From Planctomycetota bacterium (lineage in GTDB: Bacteria > Planctomycetota > Planctomycetia > Pirellulales > Pirellulaceae): DNA of 64,000 bases. The position numbers and the translations under genes are program-made. Shown in pieces: positions 9,180-18,018 of this stretch (its first letter is position 1; each line of letters opens with the position of its first letter). The notes beneath the pieces are model-generated. The model worked only from the letters and a program-made list of their open reading frames with translations, did no database searches and was not told the origin of the DNA. The stretch is taken from the NCBI GenBank assembly GCA_026692865.1, contig JAPLNI010000057.1:186001-250000 (forward strand), given 5' to 3'.

Positions 9180-10859
9180 CTACTCTGCTGGGCCGTGCGG
9201 TTCAAGGACTAATAGAATCCTTTGGAAAATTGCGTCACATTCATCTCGGCGGTAGTTGCTCGCAATGCTCAACGTCGATTGAAGGCCAGTTAAGACACTG
9301 GTCTGAGGAGCATCTTTCGTGAATTGCAAGTTAAGAATTTTGGTTAGCGAGTCAAGATCGGCGCGGACTTCTGATCTACGCAAAACGTTGTGGCTGACAA
9401 GTTCTTCAATCACTACTTTTACCATCCATCCAGTTTGCTTGGCGGTCCAATAATCGTAGAGCATTGGTTGTCGGTCTCGAATCAATCGAGCTAACCAGCT
9501 TTTCACCGCTTTTTCGTTTGTCGTGGTGTTATCGAATGCTTTCAAGTCGATGAAACGTTGATTCAATTGGTGTAGATGATTCTTACTCATCGTCGCAATT
9601 TGTTTGCGATCACCAAATGGGATTTTATCAAAAGCGACTAGGATTGTCTGATTTAGCGAATCAAAAGATTTGAGATTGATTGGTACGTCCAGTAATGATG
9701 TCAGAGGTGTTTCGGCTATCCACCATCGTGGTGGATAGGGCCGTCCCGGAACACGCCCAAGCGACACGATGCGCGGCGTTGGTTTCCGCAACTCCTGATG
9801 GCAACCCATGCAGTCGTACACGGCGTAGTCTCCCCATTGTTGGGAGTCATTGGCAAGCTTGTGGATCGTCTCCAGTCCAATACTATTGGCGACGAATCCT
9901 CCGACCATAACACGGCGAGAACGCGGGAAGTCTTCTCGAATTCGCTTCTTTAATGATTCATAGTCCAAATCGGATTTGGTGGGGCCGAAGTTGGCTTGAA
10001 GATATTCTCTTTGAAGCTCGAACTCATCGTTAGCCTTCGGTTTCAGAGGAAGATCCCTTGCGACGTTTGTTTCGTTTAATAAAGCGGGATAGGGTTTCTC
10101 TTGAAGTGTTCGCCAATGAGGAGGCATGGCGTCTAGGAACGTTTGTAGTTCAACCGGTGGAAGAGGTGGGTGACCGGCAGCATAAAACTGGTGAGTCACA
10201 AATCGATTTTGCGATAGGTCTCCCATGTGGCAGCTATAACAAATCTTTGCCGCTATGGAGGGCGAACGAATGTCCCACATGCCAAGATGAGCTTTCTGAT
10301 CGGGGGTCTTCGCTCGCCAAGAAGTTTGCTGATGGTTTTGTGTTTGAATATATTCGCTGCCCGGCCCATGGCAGGATTCGCATTGCACACCAAACTGAAG
10401 AACACTTTGATCCGGTAGTGGCCTGCTGTGATCGGCTCCGACATGGCAAGTCAAGCATTGCTGCGCGAATCGATCATCCCTCACGATCCATTCATTCGAC
10501 TGAGCATCATGAGTAACGTTCCATTGGAGATTTTGGAGTATCGTGAGGGAGCGTTGGTTAGACAGGCGATTCGGTAGCTCCATCTCCTCGGGACTCAAGC
10601 CATCGATCTTGATGAGCTCGTAGGCATAGGCATGTTTATCGCGTTGCATCCATTCACTAGACTCGACTAATCGCACAAACTGCGTGACATCTAGTCGCTG
10701 ATAGACGGGACTTGGATTGCTATGACAAGCGGCGCATTCCTTCACCCCGACGTTTGTTGCCGTAACCGAAGTCGGTTGATCTGCGTGCGACTTAGTAGAA
10801 GCCAAGGCAATCAAACCAACTACTACAATCCTCACTAAAACACCCCTGAGTGGAATCAT
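9180..10859 (-). CDS. Pentaheme cytochrome c, cytochrome c554-like
   Basis: 559 aa when started at the ATG at 10859, which overlaps the stop of the upstream gene as ATGA and puts a clean signal peptide (LVRIVVVGLIALASTKSHA) at the N-terminus; the longer frame to 10916 would run 60 bp into the neighbour. Five CXXCH motifs: CAACH, CLTCH, CESCH, CYSCH, CMGCH. The block CESCHGPGSEYI and the SCHMGD block align by eye with those in the two other pentaheme proteins here, so it is a third, more distant paralogue with a normal first heme motif. Periplasmic; redox partner inferred to be the membrane and decaheme cytochromes of the same run. Confidence 0.87.
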   Translation of the reverse strand: MIPLRGVLVRIVVVGLIALASTKSHADQPTSVTATNVGVKECAACHSNPSPVYQRLDVTQFVRLVESSEWMQRDKHAYAYELIKIDGLSPEEMELPNRLSNQRSLTILQNLQWNVTHDAQSNEWIVRDDRFAQQCLTCHVGADHSRPLPDQSVLQFGVQCESCHGPGSEYIQTQNHQQTSWRAKTPDQKAHLGMWDIRSPSIAAKICYSCHMGDLSQNRFVTHQFYAAGHPPLPPVELQTFLDAMPPHWRTLQEKPYPALLNETNVARDLPLKPKANDEFELQREYLQANFGPTKSDLDYESLKKRIREDFPRSRRVMVGGFVANSIGLETIHKLANDSQQWGDYAVYDCMGCHQELRKPTPRIVSLGRVPGRPYPPRWWIAETPLTSLLDVPINLKSFDSLNQTILVAFDKIPFGDRKQIATMSKNHLHQLNQRFIDLKAFDNTTTNEKAVKSWLARLIRDRQPMLYDYWTAKQTGWMVKVVIEELVSHNVLRRSEVRADLDSLTKILNLQFTKDAPQTSVLTGLQSTLSIASNYRRDECDAIFQRILLVLEPHGPAE

Positions 10860-12340
10860 CGTAGTGGCTCTTCTTTCATCAGTAGGTTGGCCGCTTGGTT
10901 TAAAGCACTGCTCCACTGCTCAAAGTTGGGTGGAGTCGTTGAGCTAGCAGTACGTGGAAACTGAGGAGACTGGGTCGAGGGTGGGAATAAAACAGCTCGT
11001 CTCATCGTATGCAGCGAAGTCATTAGTTCTTTCGCTCCGTCTCGTGGACTCGACGCCCATGCCGCAAGATAGAATCGCGACGCACTTTCCCATTGTCGAC
11101 TTACATCAACTCCATTTCCGAGTTCATTCGCGATCTGTCGTTGCTTCCTTTGATTCCAATCGCCAAGTGAAAGATCGTTACACTGAAGTATTTCTTCGTT
11201 GATCAACGATCTGAGCTGGCTAGTCGTATTGATGATATCACCTACATCGTCTGATCGATCTTGAAGGATATCTTTGAGCAGTAAAAGCTTCTGGACGAGA
11301 TCGTCGTTCTCAGAATTACTTTTAGATCGCTGCCACGATTCTATTCCATCCAGATTCCAACCTCGGACCGATGCAGTTCCCGAAATAAGTCGTTGGCGAT
11401 CTGAGGATGTCGGGGCGCGGGGTAAACCATTGAGTGAGACATGGCAATCCGTGCATTGATACAGAGCAAGCTCCGGCCACGTTGAGACCGAGTGTGATTG
11501 CGTTGCACGGGCTTCAGCCAACTCTAATTCCGAGTCTGCCATCGCGATCTGGCCGGCAAGCCAAAGACGTGCTCGCATGTCTGGTGAGGCTTCATCCTTT
11601 TCACGCCAGTGTTTCGGATAGCGTTCGTGGTAGACAGCCATATCAAAATACAAAGCCGGGTGACCTGCGGCAACGATTTCATGATTCATGTCGCGATCCG
11701 TCGAACCGACATGACACACCGTACACATTTTTGCACGTGTGATCAGCGGTTGGATATTTGTCATTCCAGGCAATACGAATTTAGCGCCGCTGTAGTGCCG
11801 ATCATACCAAGGCTCGGAGGGTCCATGACACATTTCGCATCCAACACCTTCCGCGATACTCGGGGTCAACAAGTCATCGGTCATCTCTTGATTTGTGTTG
11901 TGGCAAGCGAGGCAGTTTTTGTAGGCAGCCGCATTCTTAATTTGTCCATCACTAAGAATCTTCAGCTTCGTGAGGATTGCTTCTGATTCTTTAGAGGCGA
12001 GAGTTCGCCACGATCGGGCATGTGGATCAATCTCTTTCCAGAGTGCGTACTCCGAGCCACGGAGGGCTGTCTGCGTTGAGCTTCCTGGACGCGGCCCACC
12101 GTGACAGCTTGAGCCTGCGCAGCTCGCTGCACCGCGTAGACCTAGCTCTGGGTGATGTAGCGAATCGATTGAGACATCAAGAATTCTTTTCGTGTGACCA
12201 ATTCCGTTAAGGTCCCTTGCGATTGGATCTTGTTGACCCATTGCATTGGACATCATTAAAGTCATGCCAGCAATTAGTGCCCCGAACTTCACGAATGCAA
12301 AACCTTCCTTTACCAGAAAACTAAGTTGTTGCTTGCCCAT
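10856..12340 (-). CDS. Pentaheme cytochrome c with C-x4-CH first heme site
   Basis: 494 aa with an N-terminal hydrophobic segment (FVKFGALIAGMTLMMSNAMG). Heme motifs are CAGSSCH (C-x4-CH), CLACH, CEMCH, CTVCH and CTDCH. The layout copies that of the 501-aa cytochrome at 4572-6077, including the GCEMCHGPSEPWYDRHYSG block that parallels QVCHGPASAWKDQHYSS, so the pair arose by duplication. It is the first gene of the minus-strand redox run and starts 148 bp from the divergent adenylate cyclase gene. Role: periplasmic electron carrier or catalytic multiheme protein; substrate unknown. Confidence 0.87.
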   Translation of the reverse strand: MGKQQLSFLVKEGFAFVKFGALIAGMTLMMSNAMGQQDPIARDLNGIGHTKRILDVSIDSLHHPELGLRGAASCAGSSCHGGPRPGSSTQTALRGSEYALWKEIDPHARSWRTLASKESEAILTKLKILSDGQIKNAAAYKNCLACHNTNQEMTDDLLTPSIAEGVGCEMCHGPSEPWYDRHYSGAKFVLPGMTNIQPLITRAKMCTVCHVGSTDRDMNHEIVAAGHPALYFDMAVYHERYPKHWREKDEASPDMRARLWLAGQIAMADSELELAEARATQSHSVSTWPELALYQCTDCHVSLNGLPRAPTSSDRQRLISGTASVRGWNLDGIESWQRSKSNSENDDLVQKLLLLKDILQDRSDDVGDIINTTSQLRSLINEEILQCNDLSLGDWNQRKQRQIANELGNGVDVSRQWESASRFYLAAWASSPRDGAKELMTSLHTMRRAVLFPPSTQSPQFPRTASSTTPPNFEQWSSALNQAANLLMKEEPLR

Positions 12341-12488
12341 ACTGATATTAAAGATGTTATTCTTAGAAGATGGGTTTGTGAGGAGTTCTCGGCTCCGCGT
12401 CGCAAAAAACTAAGCGATAATCTGCCTGTGAGTTTAGTGTACGAATTTTGAGTCCGGCGGAATTTCTTTTGAAAAAATTAGCGAACCA
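12341..12488. promoter_or_regulatory. Divergent intergenic region between redox operon and adenylate cyclase
   Basis: 148 bp separate the starts of two divergent genes, so promoters for both must lie here or overlap the coding ends. Two TGTGAG half-sites (12377-12382 and 12427-12432) are present, but neither has a partner half-site at the CRP spacing. No convincing -35/-10 pair was found by eye. Confidence 0.35.
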
Positions 12489-14330
12489 GTGAAGCTGACA
12501 GTCAGACTATTAAATCATGGTGAAACGCTTTTCGAAGGTGCTTTCGATGAAGCCATTGAGTTTGGGCGACAGAAGCAATCCGAGTTGTACGAGCCAAGAA
12601 TTCAGCGATCTCCCGAGGGAAACCTTAGGTTTTTAGTTGCTCCGCTAAACAATACAGCGTTTCCCCGACAACTGCTCAGCGTTACACCTCAAGAAAGTCC
12701 GATACCGGCAATTGTTGTAATCAATATGCGCTCTGATCGCCGTTTCATGATCGACGGCATCGGCCCATTAGCGCCGCTGGCGACTCAAACGGTCCCTTTA
12801 CCAACAGGCCTGAGTCTACCTGACGGCTATCGATTGGAATTCAAAGTCCAGGCAACATTCACTTCTAAATCTTATCTGAGCTCTGCTCACCGAATGGCCG
12901 AACCGTTCCTCCGAAACCAAACGATCACTCAATTACCATCATTGTTGGCGAAGCAAGAAGGTTTAAACCCTTCGATCATTTTGGGTTGGTTGAACGAAGT
13001 CATTAAGGCGATGCAACGCCCGGCTTCGGATATGAACTACTTTAAAGGATTTGCTCAGGCTGTTACCCAAATCGCAGACTTCGATCGTGCTGAGGTTGTG
13101 TTGTGGAAGGACGGCAGTTGGGAACACGACGAGTCTCGTTTATTCATTCGAGAGGAATTGCAAAACTCGACAACATTCAACCCGCCTTCGCGGTCGATAC
13201 TCGAAAAGGCACGGATTGACCAGCTTATTGTCATTCACCCCGACGTTAATCATGCCGATTCGGGTTGGGCGTTAAATAGTATACAACTCTTAAACGCAGC
13301 GATCGCTTGCCCACTACTCGATGAAAAGAAGGAAGTGCTAGGGGTGCTGTATGCTGACCGCGGATCTCGCCCTGGCTTCAGTGCGACAGAGATTTCGGAT
13401 GCAGAACAGAGATTGATCGAGATTCTTGTCGCAGGAATCACGTCAGGGGTTCTCAAATCGAAACAGGAACAGTTGGTTACCAAGTATCAACAGTTCTTCT
13501 CGCCGAAGATCACGGAGGCTATTCGACAGAAACCATCACTGCTGGCTGGTGAGGAGACGAACGTCACCGTCTTGTTTTGTGATATTCGCGGCTTCAGCCG
13601 AATAGCCGATAAGATCGGTTCAGCCAGGGCAATGGAGTGGGTAAGCGATACCCTGAGCGACTTATCCGAGATCGTTCTCGAATCAGATGGAGTGCTCGTA
13701 GACTATGTTGGCGATGAACTGTTTGCGATGTGGGGTGCTCCAGAAAATTCTGAAATACATGCGTTCCAAGCTGCGATTGCCGCTGGAATGATGATGAATC
13801 GAAGATCTGTACTGTCAGAACGTTGGAAAGAAGTTATTCCGGAGGGTGTTGATTTTGGGATTGGGCTTTGTACGGGCCCGGCTCGTGTTGGGAATACTGG
13901 TTCAAAACAGAAATTTAAATACGGGCCAATGGGTACAACCGTGAACCTTGGAAGTCGTATTCAAGGACTCACGAAACAATGGAAAGTCGGCACATTGCTG
14001 GATGAAGCGACGCACGGAAATCTTCCCAGCGATATGCTTCGAAGACGACTCTTTACGGCAAACGTTGTTGGACTAGACGGGGCAATCGACCTTTATGAAC
14101 TGATGCCCGATGATAACCAAGCGTCAAAGGATTTGGTGGCGAGTTATGAGGCGGCCTACTCCATATTCGAAATGGGAAACCAACCGAGGGAAGCTGCGCA
14201 TGCCTTTGGTGAACTGGCACGACGTTTTCCGGAAGATGGACCATCGCTGATGATGCTGGTTAGATCCGTAAACCAGCTAGTTGAACCTGCCTGCCCGTTC
14301 TCACCTGTTTGGTCCGCAAAGATAAAATAA
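12489..14330 (+). CDS. Class III adenylate cyclase with FHA-like and GAF sensor domains
   Basis: 613 aa, GTG start at 12489. Residues about 1-120 look FHA-like (FGRQKQ, FPRQLLSV); about 170-325 are GAF-like (AVTQIADFDRAEVVLW, LNAAIACPLLDEKKEVLGVLYADR); about 355-550 are the class III cyclase catalytic domain. Metal-binding aspartates appear in LFCDIRGFS (about residue 366) and DYVGDELFAMWG (about 408), and the substrate segment is YGPMGTTVNLGSRIQG. The known reaction is ATP to cAMP; a cGMP activity cannot be excluded. A short tail (about 555-600) may be helical. The divergent neighbour operon ends in a protein with two cyclic-nucleotide-binding domains, which gives a direct candidate receptor. 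Cytoplasmic; no membrane segment seen. Confidence 0.9.
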   Translation: MKLTVRLLNHGETLFEGAFDEAIEFGRQKQSELYEPRIQRSPEGNLRFLVAPLNNTAFPRQLLSVTPQESPIPAIVVINMRSDRRFMIDGIGPLAPLATQTVPLPTGLSLPDGYRLEFKVQATFTSKSYLSSAHRMAEPFLRNQTITQLPSLLAKQEGLNPSIILGWLNEVIKAMQRPASDMNYFKGFAQAVTQIADFDRAEVVLWKDGSWEHDESRLFIREELQNSTTFNPPSRSILEKARIDQLIVIHPDVNHADSGWALNSIQLLNAAIACPLLDEKKEVLGVLYADRGSRPGFSATEISDAEQRLIEILVAGITSGVLKSKQEQLVTKYQQFFSPKITEAIRQKPSLLAGEETNVTVLFCDIRGFSRIADKIGSARAMEWVSDTLSDLSEIVLESDGVLVDYVGDELFAMWGAPENSEIHAFQAAIAAGMMMNRRSVLSERWKEVIPEGVDFGIGLCTGPARVGNTGSKQKFKYGPMGTTVNLGSRIQGLTKQWKVGTLLDEATHGNLPSDMLRRRLFTANVVGLDGAIDLYELMPDDNQASKDLVASYEAAYSIFEMGNQPREAAHAFGELARRFPEDGPSLMMLVRSVNQLVEPACPFSPVWSAKIK

Positions 14331-14382
14331 GGAGACTTTTTCATACAGACGCTCCACGCGATTCTTCTGTTTGACGAGCCTT

Positions 14383-14955
14383 CTATTCGTGAAGTTTAGG
14401 ACCTTCTGTAGCATAAGCACCGGCACCACCTTGATAACGACGGCCATGAGACCAATGAAGCCAGGTTTTTCGTGAGAACCAGTGGCCAGCATAATCGAGT
14501 CCGAAAGTTCCCTCGCTTGGAAATCGTTGGAAGCCAGAAAACAGGGAACCTCCGCCAACGTAACCAACTGAATAGTCACTGCTGATTGAGGGTTTCGCAA
14601 AGTTCCCGACACATAGGGGGTAACCGGCGCGTTCATGGCCGTTCATGCAGTACCTTCCAGACTTATGTGCTTTTGGCGACTCTTGGCCACGCGGACGGTC
14701 TAAAGGAAAGATGTCTCTCGACTGCACTTCGTCCGGCTCGCGAAACATACCATCTGGATGACCCACCGAATCAACTGGTGCATTTGAGTAATTCGAAAGT
14801 CGCTCGAGCTCGTTATCGCTTAATGATCGCAGAACCGAGTCACCTAAGTGCTGTGTAACAGGGCCGGATTCAGCTAATGCCCATTGCGGATTGTGAGCAA
14901 CGAAAGCAACGAGCCAGCCGAATAAACAACAGACAAAACAAATTCGCGGCAGCAT
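14383..14955 (-). CDS. Secreted protein of unknown function
   Basis: 190 aa with a signal peptide (CFVCCLFGWLVAFVAHNPQWALA). The mature part is Gly/Ser/Tyr rich toward the C-terminus (YVGGGSLFSGFQRF, WSHGRRYQGGAGAY), with a CMNGHERAGYPLC stretch that could bind a metal or form a disulfide. I do not recognise the family. Convergent with the cyclase gene; 53 bp separate the stops and no clear terminator hairpin was seen. Confidence 0.65.
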   Translation of the reverse strand: MLPRICFVCCLFGWLVAFVAHNPQWALAESGPVTQHLGDSVLRSLSDNELERLSNYSNAPVDSVGHPDGMFREPDEVQSRDIFPLDRPRGQESPKAHKSGRYCMNGHERAGYPLCVGNFAKPSISSDYSVGYVGGGSLFSGFQRFPSEGTFGLDYAGHWFSRKTWLHWSHGRRYQGGAGAYATEGPKLHE

Positions 14956-15003
14956 AGAACTGTCCTCGGTAAATATTTATGAGCGTCTTTTTTTAGGCAA
15001 TCC

Positions 15004-15062
15004 GTGGCACAGGCTTCCAGCCGGTGAAAGAGCACCAACCACAGGCTGGAAGCCTATGCCAC
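15004..15062. repeat. Long hairpin repeat, 23-nt arms
   Basis: Arms 15004-15026 and 15040-15062 are complementary at 21 of 23 positions around a 13-nt loop; the core is GTGGCACAGGCTTCCAGCC. It looks like an interspersed palindromic repeat rather than a terminator because no T-run follows on either strand. The rest of the 14956-15310 gap holds no gene that I can support. Confidence 0.7.
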
Positions 15063-15310
15063 GCTGGCAGATTTCAGCCTGCCGCTCGCCTTAGCAACGC
15101 GCACTTTTCCAAACGCATTGAAAATTACATCGACCTTGTTCGAGTGATAAATTCCGTACCACCCCAACGCTCTTTGAATCGACCCTGTCGCTTATGACTT
15201 ATGATGGGGTTTTAGCGAAAAACCGCTCAGGGAAATCGCTAGCAATGGATTCCGCCTGCACTCTAGGCATAATCGGCAAGGTCTCAACCACATACTATTC
15301 GCTTGGGTTG

Positions 15311-17746
15311 CTATCCACTTGGGTTGCGGTTGAATTTCTGGTATGGCAATCGGACGCCACCTGCGAAATATTGATCTGCTCGGATCGCTGTTGGTGCTTC
15401 GAATCCGACTTGACCCGCCGAGGTAACCACGTCGTCTTGATCGACTCCGTCCCCGCTAACGCCAAAACCGCCGACCAGCTTCTTTGTTCCATTACTATTA
15501 ACGTAGAGGGGGGTACTGCCGGGAAAAAAGACGATTCCATTCTGTCGTTTAAGACTCTTCTGTAGGGCCGCACCCGTCAATTGCTGCCCATCTCGGAAAT
15601 TTCTCGATGCATTGAAGGAGTCAAAGGCAAGGACAGTTGCCGTCGATGGAGACGCATAAACAGAAGCGGCGAGCGGCGCTGTATTTACTGTATTTTCGCC
15701 AGTTGCAGGATTTATGCCCGGCATGTTCAACATACTGAAGTCCCCGGGGGCTGCACCAGTAACACCCGTCGGATAACGCGGGCCAGCGACGAACCTGAAT
15801 GTTCGATTCGTAAAGGCCACATTCTTGGGTACATCTTTCACACCATCGTTGTTTTGATCAATCATATCCTGTGGCAGTAGACGATCACTCGCGTAGTAAG
15901 CCGTATTTCTTGCTTTTGCAACTGCCACATCGATTGAGAAAATGGTAGCGTCGGTCATTCGATATAGACCAAGGACTTCTCCGGAAGAGTCCGCTACGGC
16001 AAGGACCATTTTCGTACGAGCGCCTGGTAAGAAACTGCTCGTAAGTCGAATAGCCGCTCGAGTCTTATTGGCTTCGGCAATCCCCTGACTGACGATTCGT
16101 TGAACATCATCCCCTGTGATGGGGTCGACTGATGAACTATGGGGTAGGACAAGCCAGCCTTCAGGAACGCTGCGGCCGCGGAGACTATTAGCATTCGGAT
16201 CTAGGGCTGATAAATCCTTGTTCACGATTTGATCACCACCATTGTTCCTAAGACCTTTACCGCCACCGTTTGCAAGGCCGATTTGAAGCAATCTCTGTTG
16301 CCCTGTGACGGGATTTTGTCGAGTCGGATTTGGGCCGTAGATCTCAAGTGTGATTCCAACCAAGTCAATGCGACCGCTGACTCCACCGAACGGACCACGA
16401 GGAGGTGCCAGTCCTTCAAAGCGATCGACTGAGGTAGCCCCAGGACCGACGACTGTACCGCCAGCAGCGAAGAACGCGATAAACTCGGACTCAAGTACTT
16501 TCGGAGCGTTCACGCGTTCACTCTCAAGTTGTGTCGAACCTCTCACGGAAGTGTGCACGAAACCTTGTTCAAAGGTTGCGTATCCATTGGGACCTGGAAA
16601 GAAAACGCCGATTCCACCGACTAGACGACCGTTCTTGTAGAGTGGAACCCCGCCAGGAAGAGTTGCTATGCCGCGACTTTGCGCCATTGGTAGAAGCCCT
16701 GACTGCGCTCCATAGGACTCTGGAAACGTTTCCATAAAGACCTGCGCAGCATCAGGAACGAAGCTGGAATTAACGTCAAATCTTTGCGTTAATGTCAGAT
16801 CATCTGTTCCTCCAATCGTCCCATCGGGTCCAAGATCATCGACGGTTCCCTTGATACCATCTAAACCTGGGAGGCGTGAACTGTCGCGACTCTGATGCTC
16901 AATCGCAAACAAATCAACTAGTGGAGTATTCGCTACCTGTGGAGGAAAGTTACCGCCAAGCCCGATTGGCGCAACAAACCCTGGGCCCCTCGACGTTGAA
17001 TTCGCATCTGGAATGTTTGGATTCGATTCGACTTCGCGTTGTGTTATTGTTGATTGACTAATGAACCGAATCGTTCGCGATGTCAACGGTGCTTCGCTAT
17101 TGGAGAAGAAGGCTGCAGTGCGCGCTTTCGCAACCGCGCCGTCGATTGCAAATACACGGTCTACTAAACGGTTCTGGTAGGATGCCAACACATCTTGCTC
17201 AAGTCGCACACCGAGAATTCGTCCAGATCGATCTACAATCGCAATTATGGCATCGTTGCTACTGGTCGCCATTGCCGCCCGATCGAGCAATCGCGTTACA
17301 TCACTTGTTGTGATGACATCCTTATCGAGCTCTGCAGCCGGTATCAATGAGAACTTTGCTACAGCGATACTCGAAGTAGAAGTAGCTGCCGTAGCTACTG
17401 ACGTCGAAATAACTGACGATGATGTTGCAACTGTCGAAGACTGGACCGGTCGATTGTTGAGCGTATTAATGATCTGGAGAACGTCGCTCGGAGTCACCGC
17501 ACCATCGTCATTGACATCCGTGAAATAGGTCGAGTCGGTCGTGTTTGCGGAAGACTCGCTGGATCGTCGGTTTAACTGGTTAATGACGATCAAGGCATCC
17601 AAAACAGAGACGGCCGAGTCCCCGTTCACATCTTCGGGAAGACTTGCGTTATGAAAAACTAGTATCGAGTCCGCCGCCATGCAGTATCGACTATCAAGTT
17701 GCTCGATTCGCAGCATTCTTCGAGTTGTTCTAGACCGATTTTCCAT
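15311..17746 (-). CDS. Secreted dockerin protein with two GlcG/HbpS-type domains
   Basis: 811 aa. The N-terminus (MLRIEQLDSRYCMAAD) matches the planctomycete LEPR-xLL-like secretion-associated leader. It is followed by two dockerin-type EF-hand repeats (DVNGDSAVSVLDALIVINQL and DVNDDGAVTPSDVLQIINTL, about residues 37-93), which bind calcium in known families. Two DUF336/GlcG-HbpS-like domains follow (about 135-260 and 545-690): each has a helix, an AIVDRSGRILG or AVADSSGEVLGLYR strand pair, and an AVAKAR-TA helix. HbpS-type domains are known to bind heme in some bacteria. The gene is divergent from the outer-membrane barrel and multiheme genes, so handling of heme or redox ligands at the surface is plausible but unproven. 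Confidence 0.82.
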   Translation of the reverse strand: MENRSRTTRRMLRIEQLDSRYCMAADSILVFHNASLPEDVNGDSAVSVLDALIVINQLNRRSSESSANTTDSTYFTDVNDDGAVTPSDVLQIINTLNNRPVQSSTVATSSSVISTSVATAATSTSSIAVAKFSLIPAAELDKDVITTSDVTRLLDRAAMATSSNDAIIAIVDRSGRILGVRLEQDVLASYQNRLVDRVFAIDGAVAKARTAAFFSNSEAPLTSRTIRFISQSTITQREVESNPNIPDANSTSRGPGFVAPIGLGGNFPPQVANTPLVDLFAIEHQSRDSSRLPGLDGIKGTVDDLGPDGTIGGTDDLTLTQRFDVNSSFVPDAAQVFMETFPESYGAQSGLLPMAQSRGIATLPGGVPLYKNGRLVGGIGVFFPGPNGYATFEQGFVHTSVRGSTQLESERVNAPKVLESEFIAFFAAGGTVVGPGATSVDRFEGLAPPRGPFGGVSGRIDLVGITLEIYGPNPTRQNPVTGQQRLLQIGLANGGGKGLRNNGGDQIVNKDLSALDPNANSLRGRSVPEGWLVLPHSSSVDPITGDDVQRIVSQGIAEANKTRAAIRLTSSFLPGARTKMVLAVADSSGEVLGLYRMTDATIFSIDVAVAKARNTAYYASDRLLPQDMIDQNNDGVKDVPKNVAFTNRTFRFVAGPRYPTGVTGAAPGDFSMLNMPGINPATGENTVNTAPLAASVYASPSTATVLAFDSFNASRNFRDGQQLTGAALQKSLKRQNGIVFFPGSTPLYVNSNGTKKLVGGFGVSGDGVDQDDVVTSAGQVGFEAPTAIRADQYFAGGVRLPYQKFNRNPSG

Positions 17747-18018
17747 TGAAGCGTGTACCTACAAGGATCTAAGCCAGCTTCGAAAACCAGCTTTAGGCAG
17801 GTTACAAACCAACCCCAAAACGGGCTTGTCATGCTTTGTGGCTACTGCCATGAATAACACAATCATAATCGATACGATCACTATAATCCGGAGAATCTGT
17901 GGTTTCTCGTTAACTTGTGTTACCGGATTAACCGATACATCTCGTTGAGTGCTGTTGAAGTACACGGTATCCGATACGAATCGCGAATTTCTGAGGCATA
18001 GTAACCAGCGATCGTTCT

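Noticed and set aside
12377-12432. CRP-like sites upstream of the adenylate cyclase
   Set aside because: Only isolated TGTGAG half-sites without the matching TCACA half at the right spacing.
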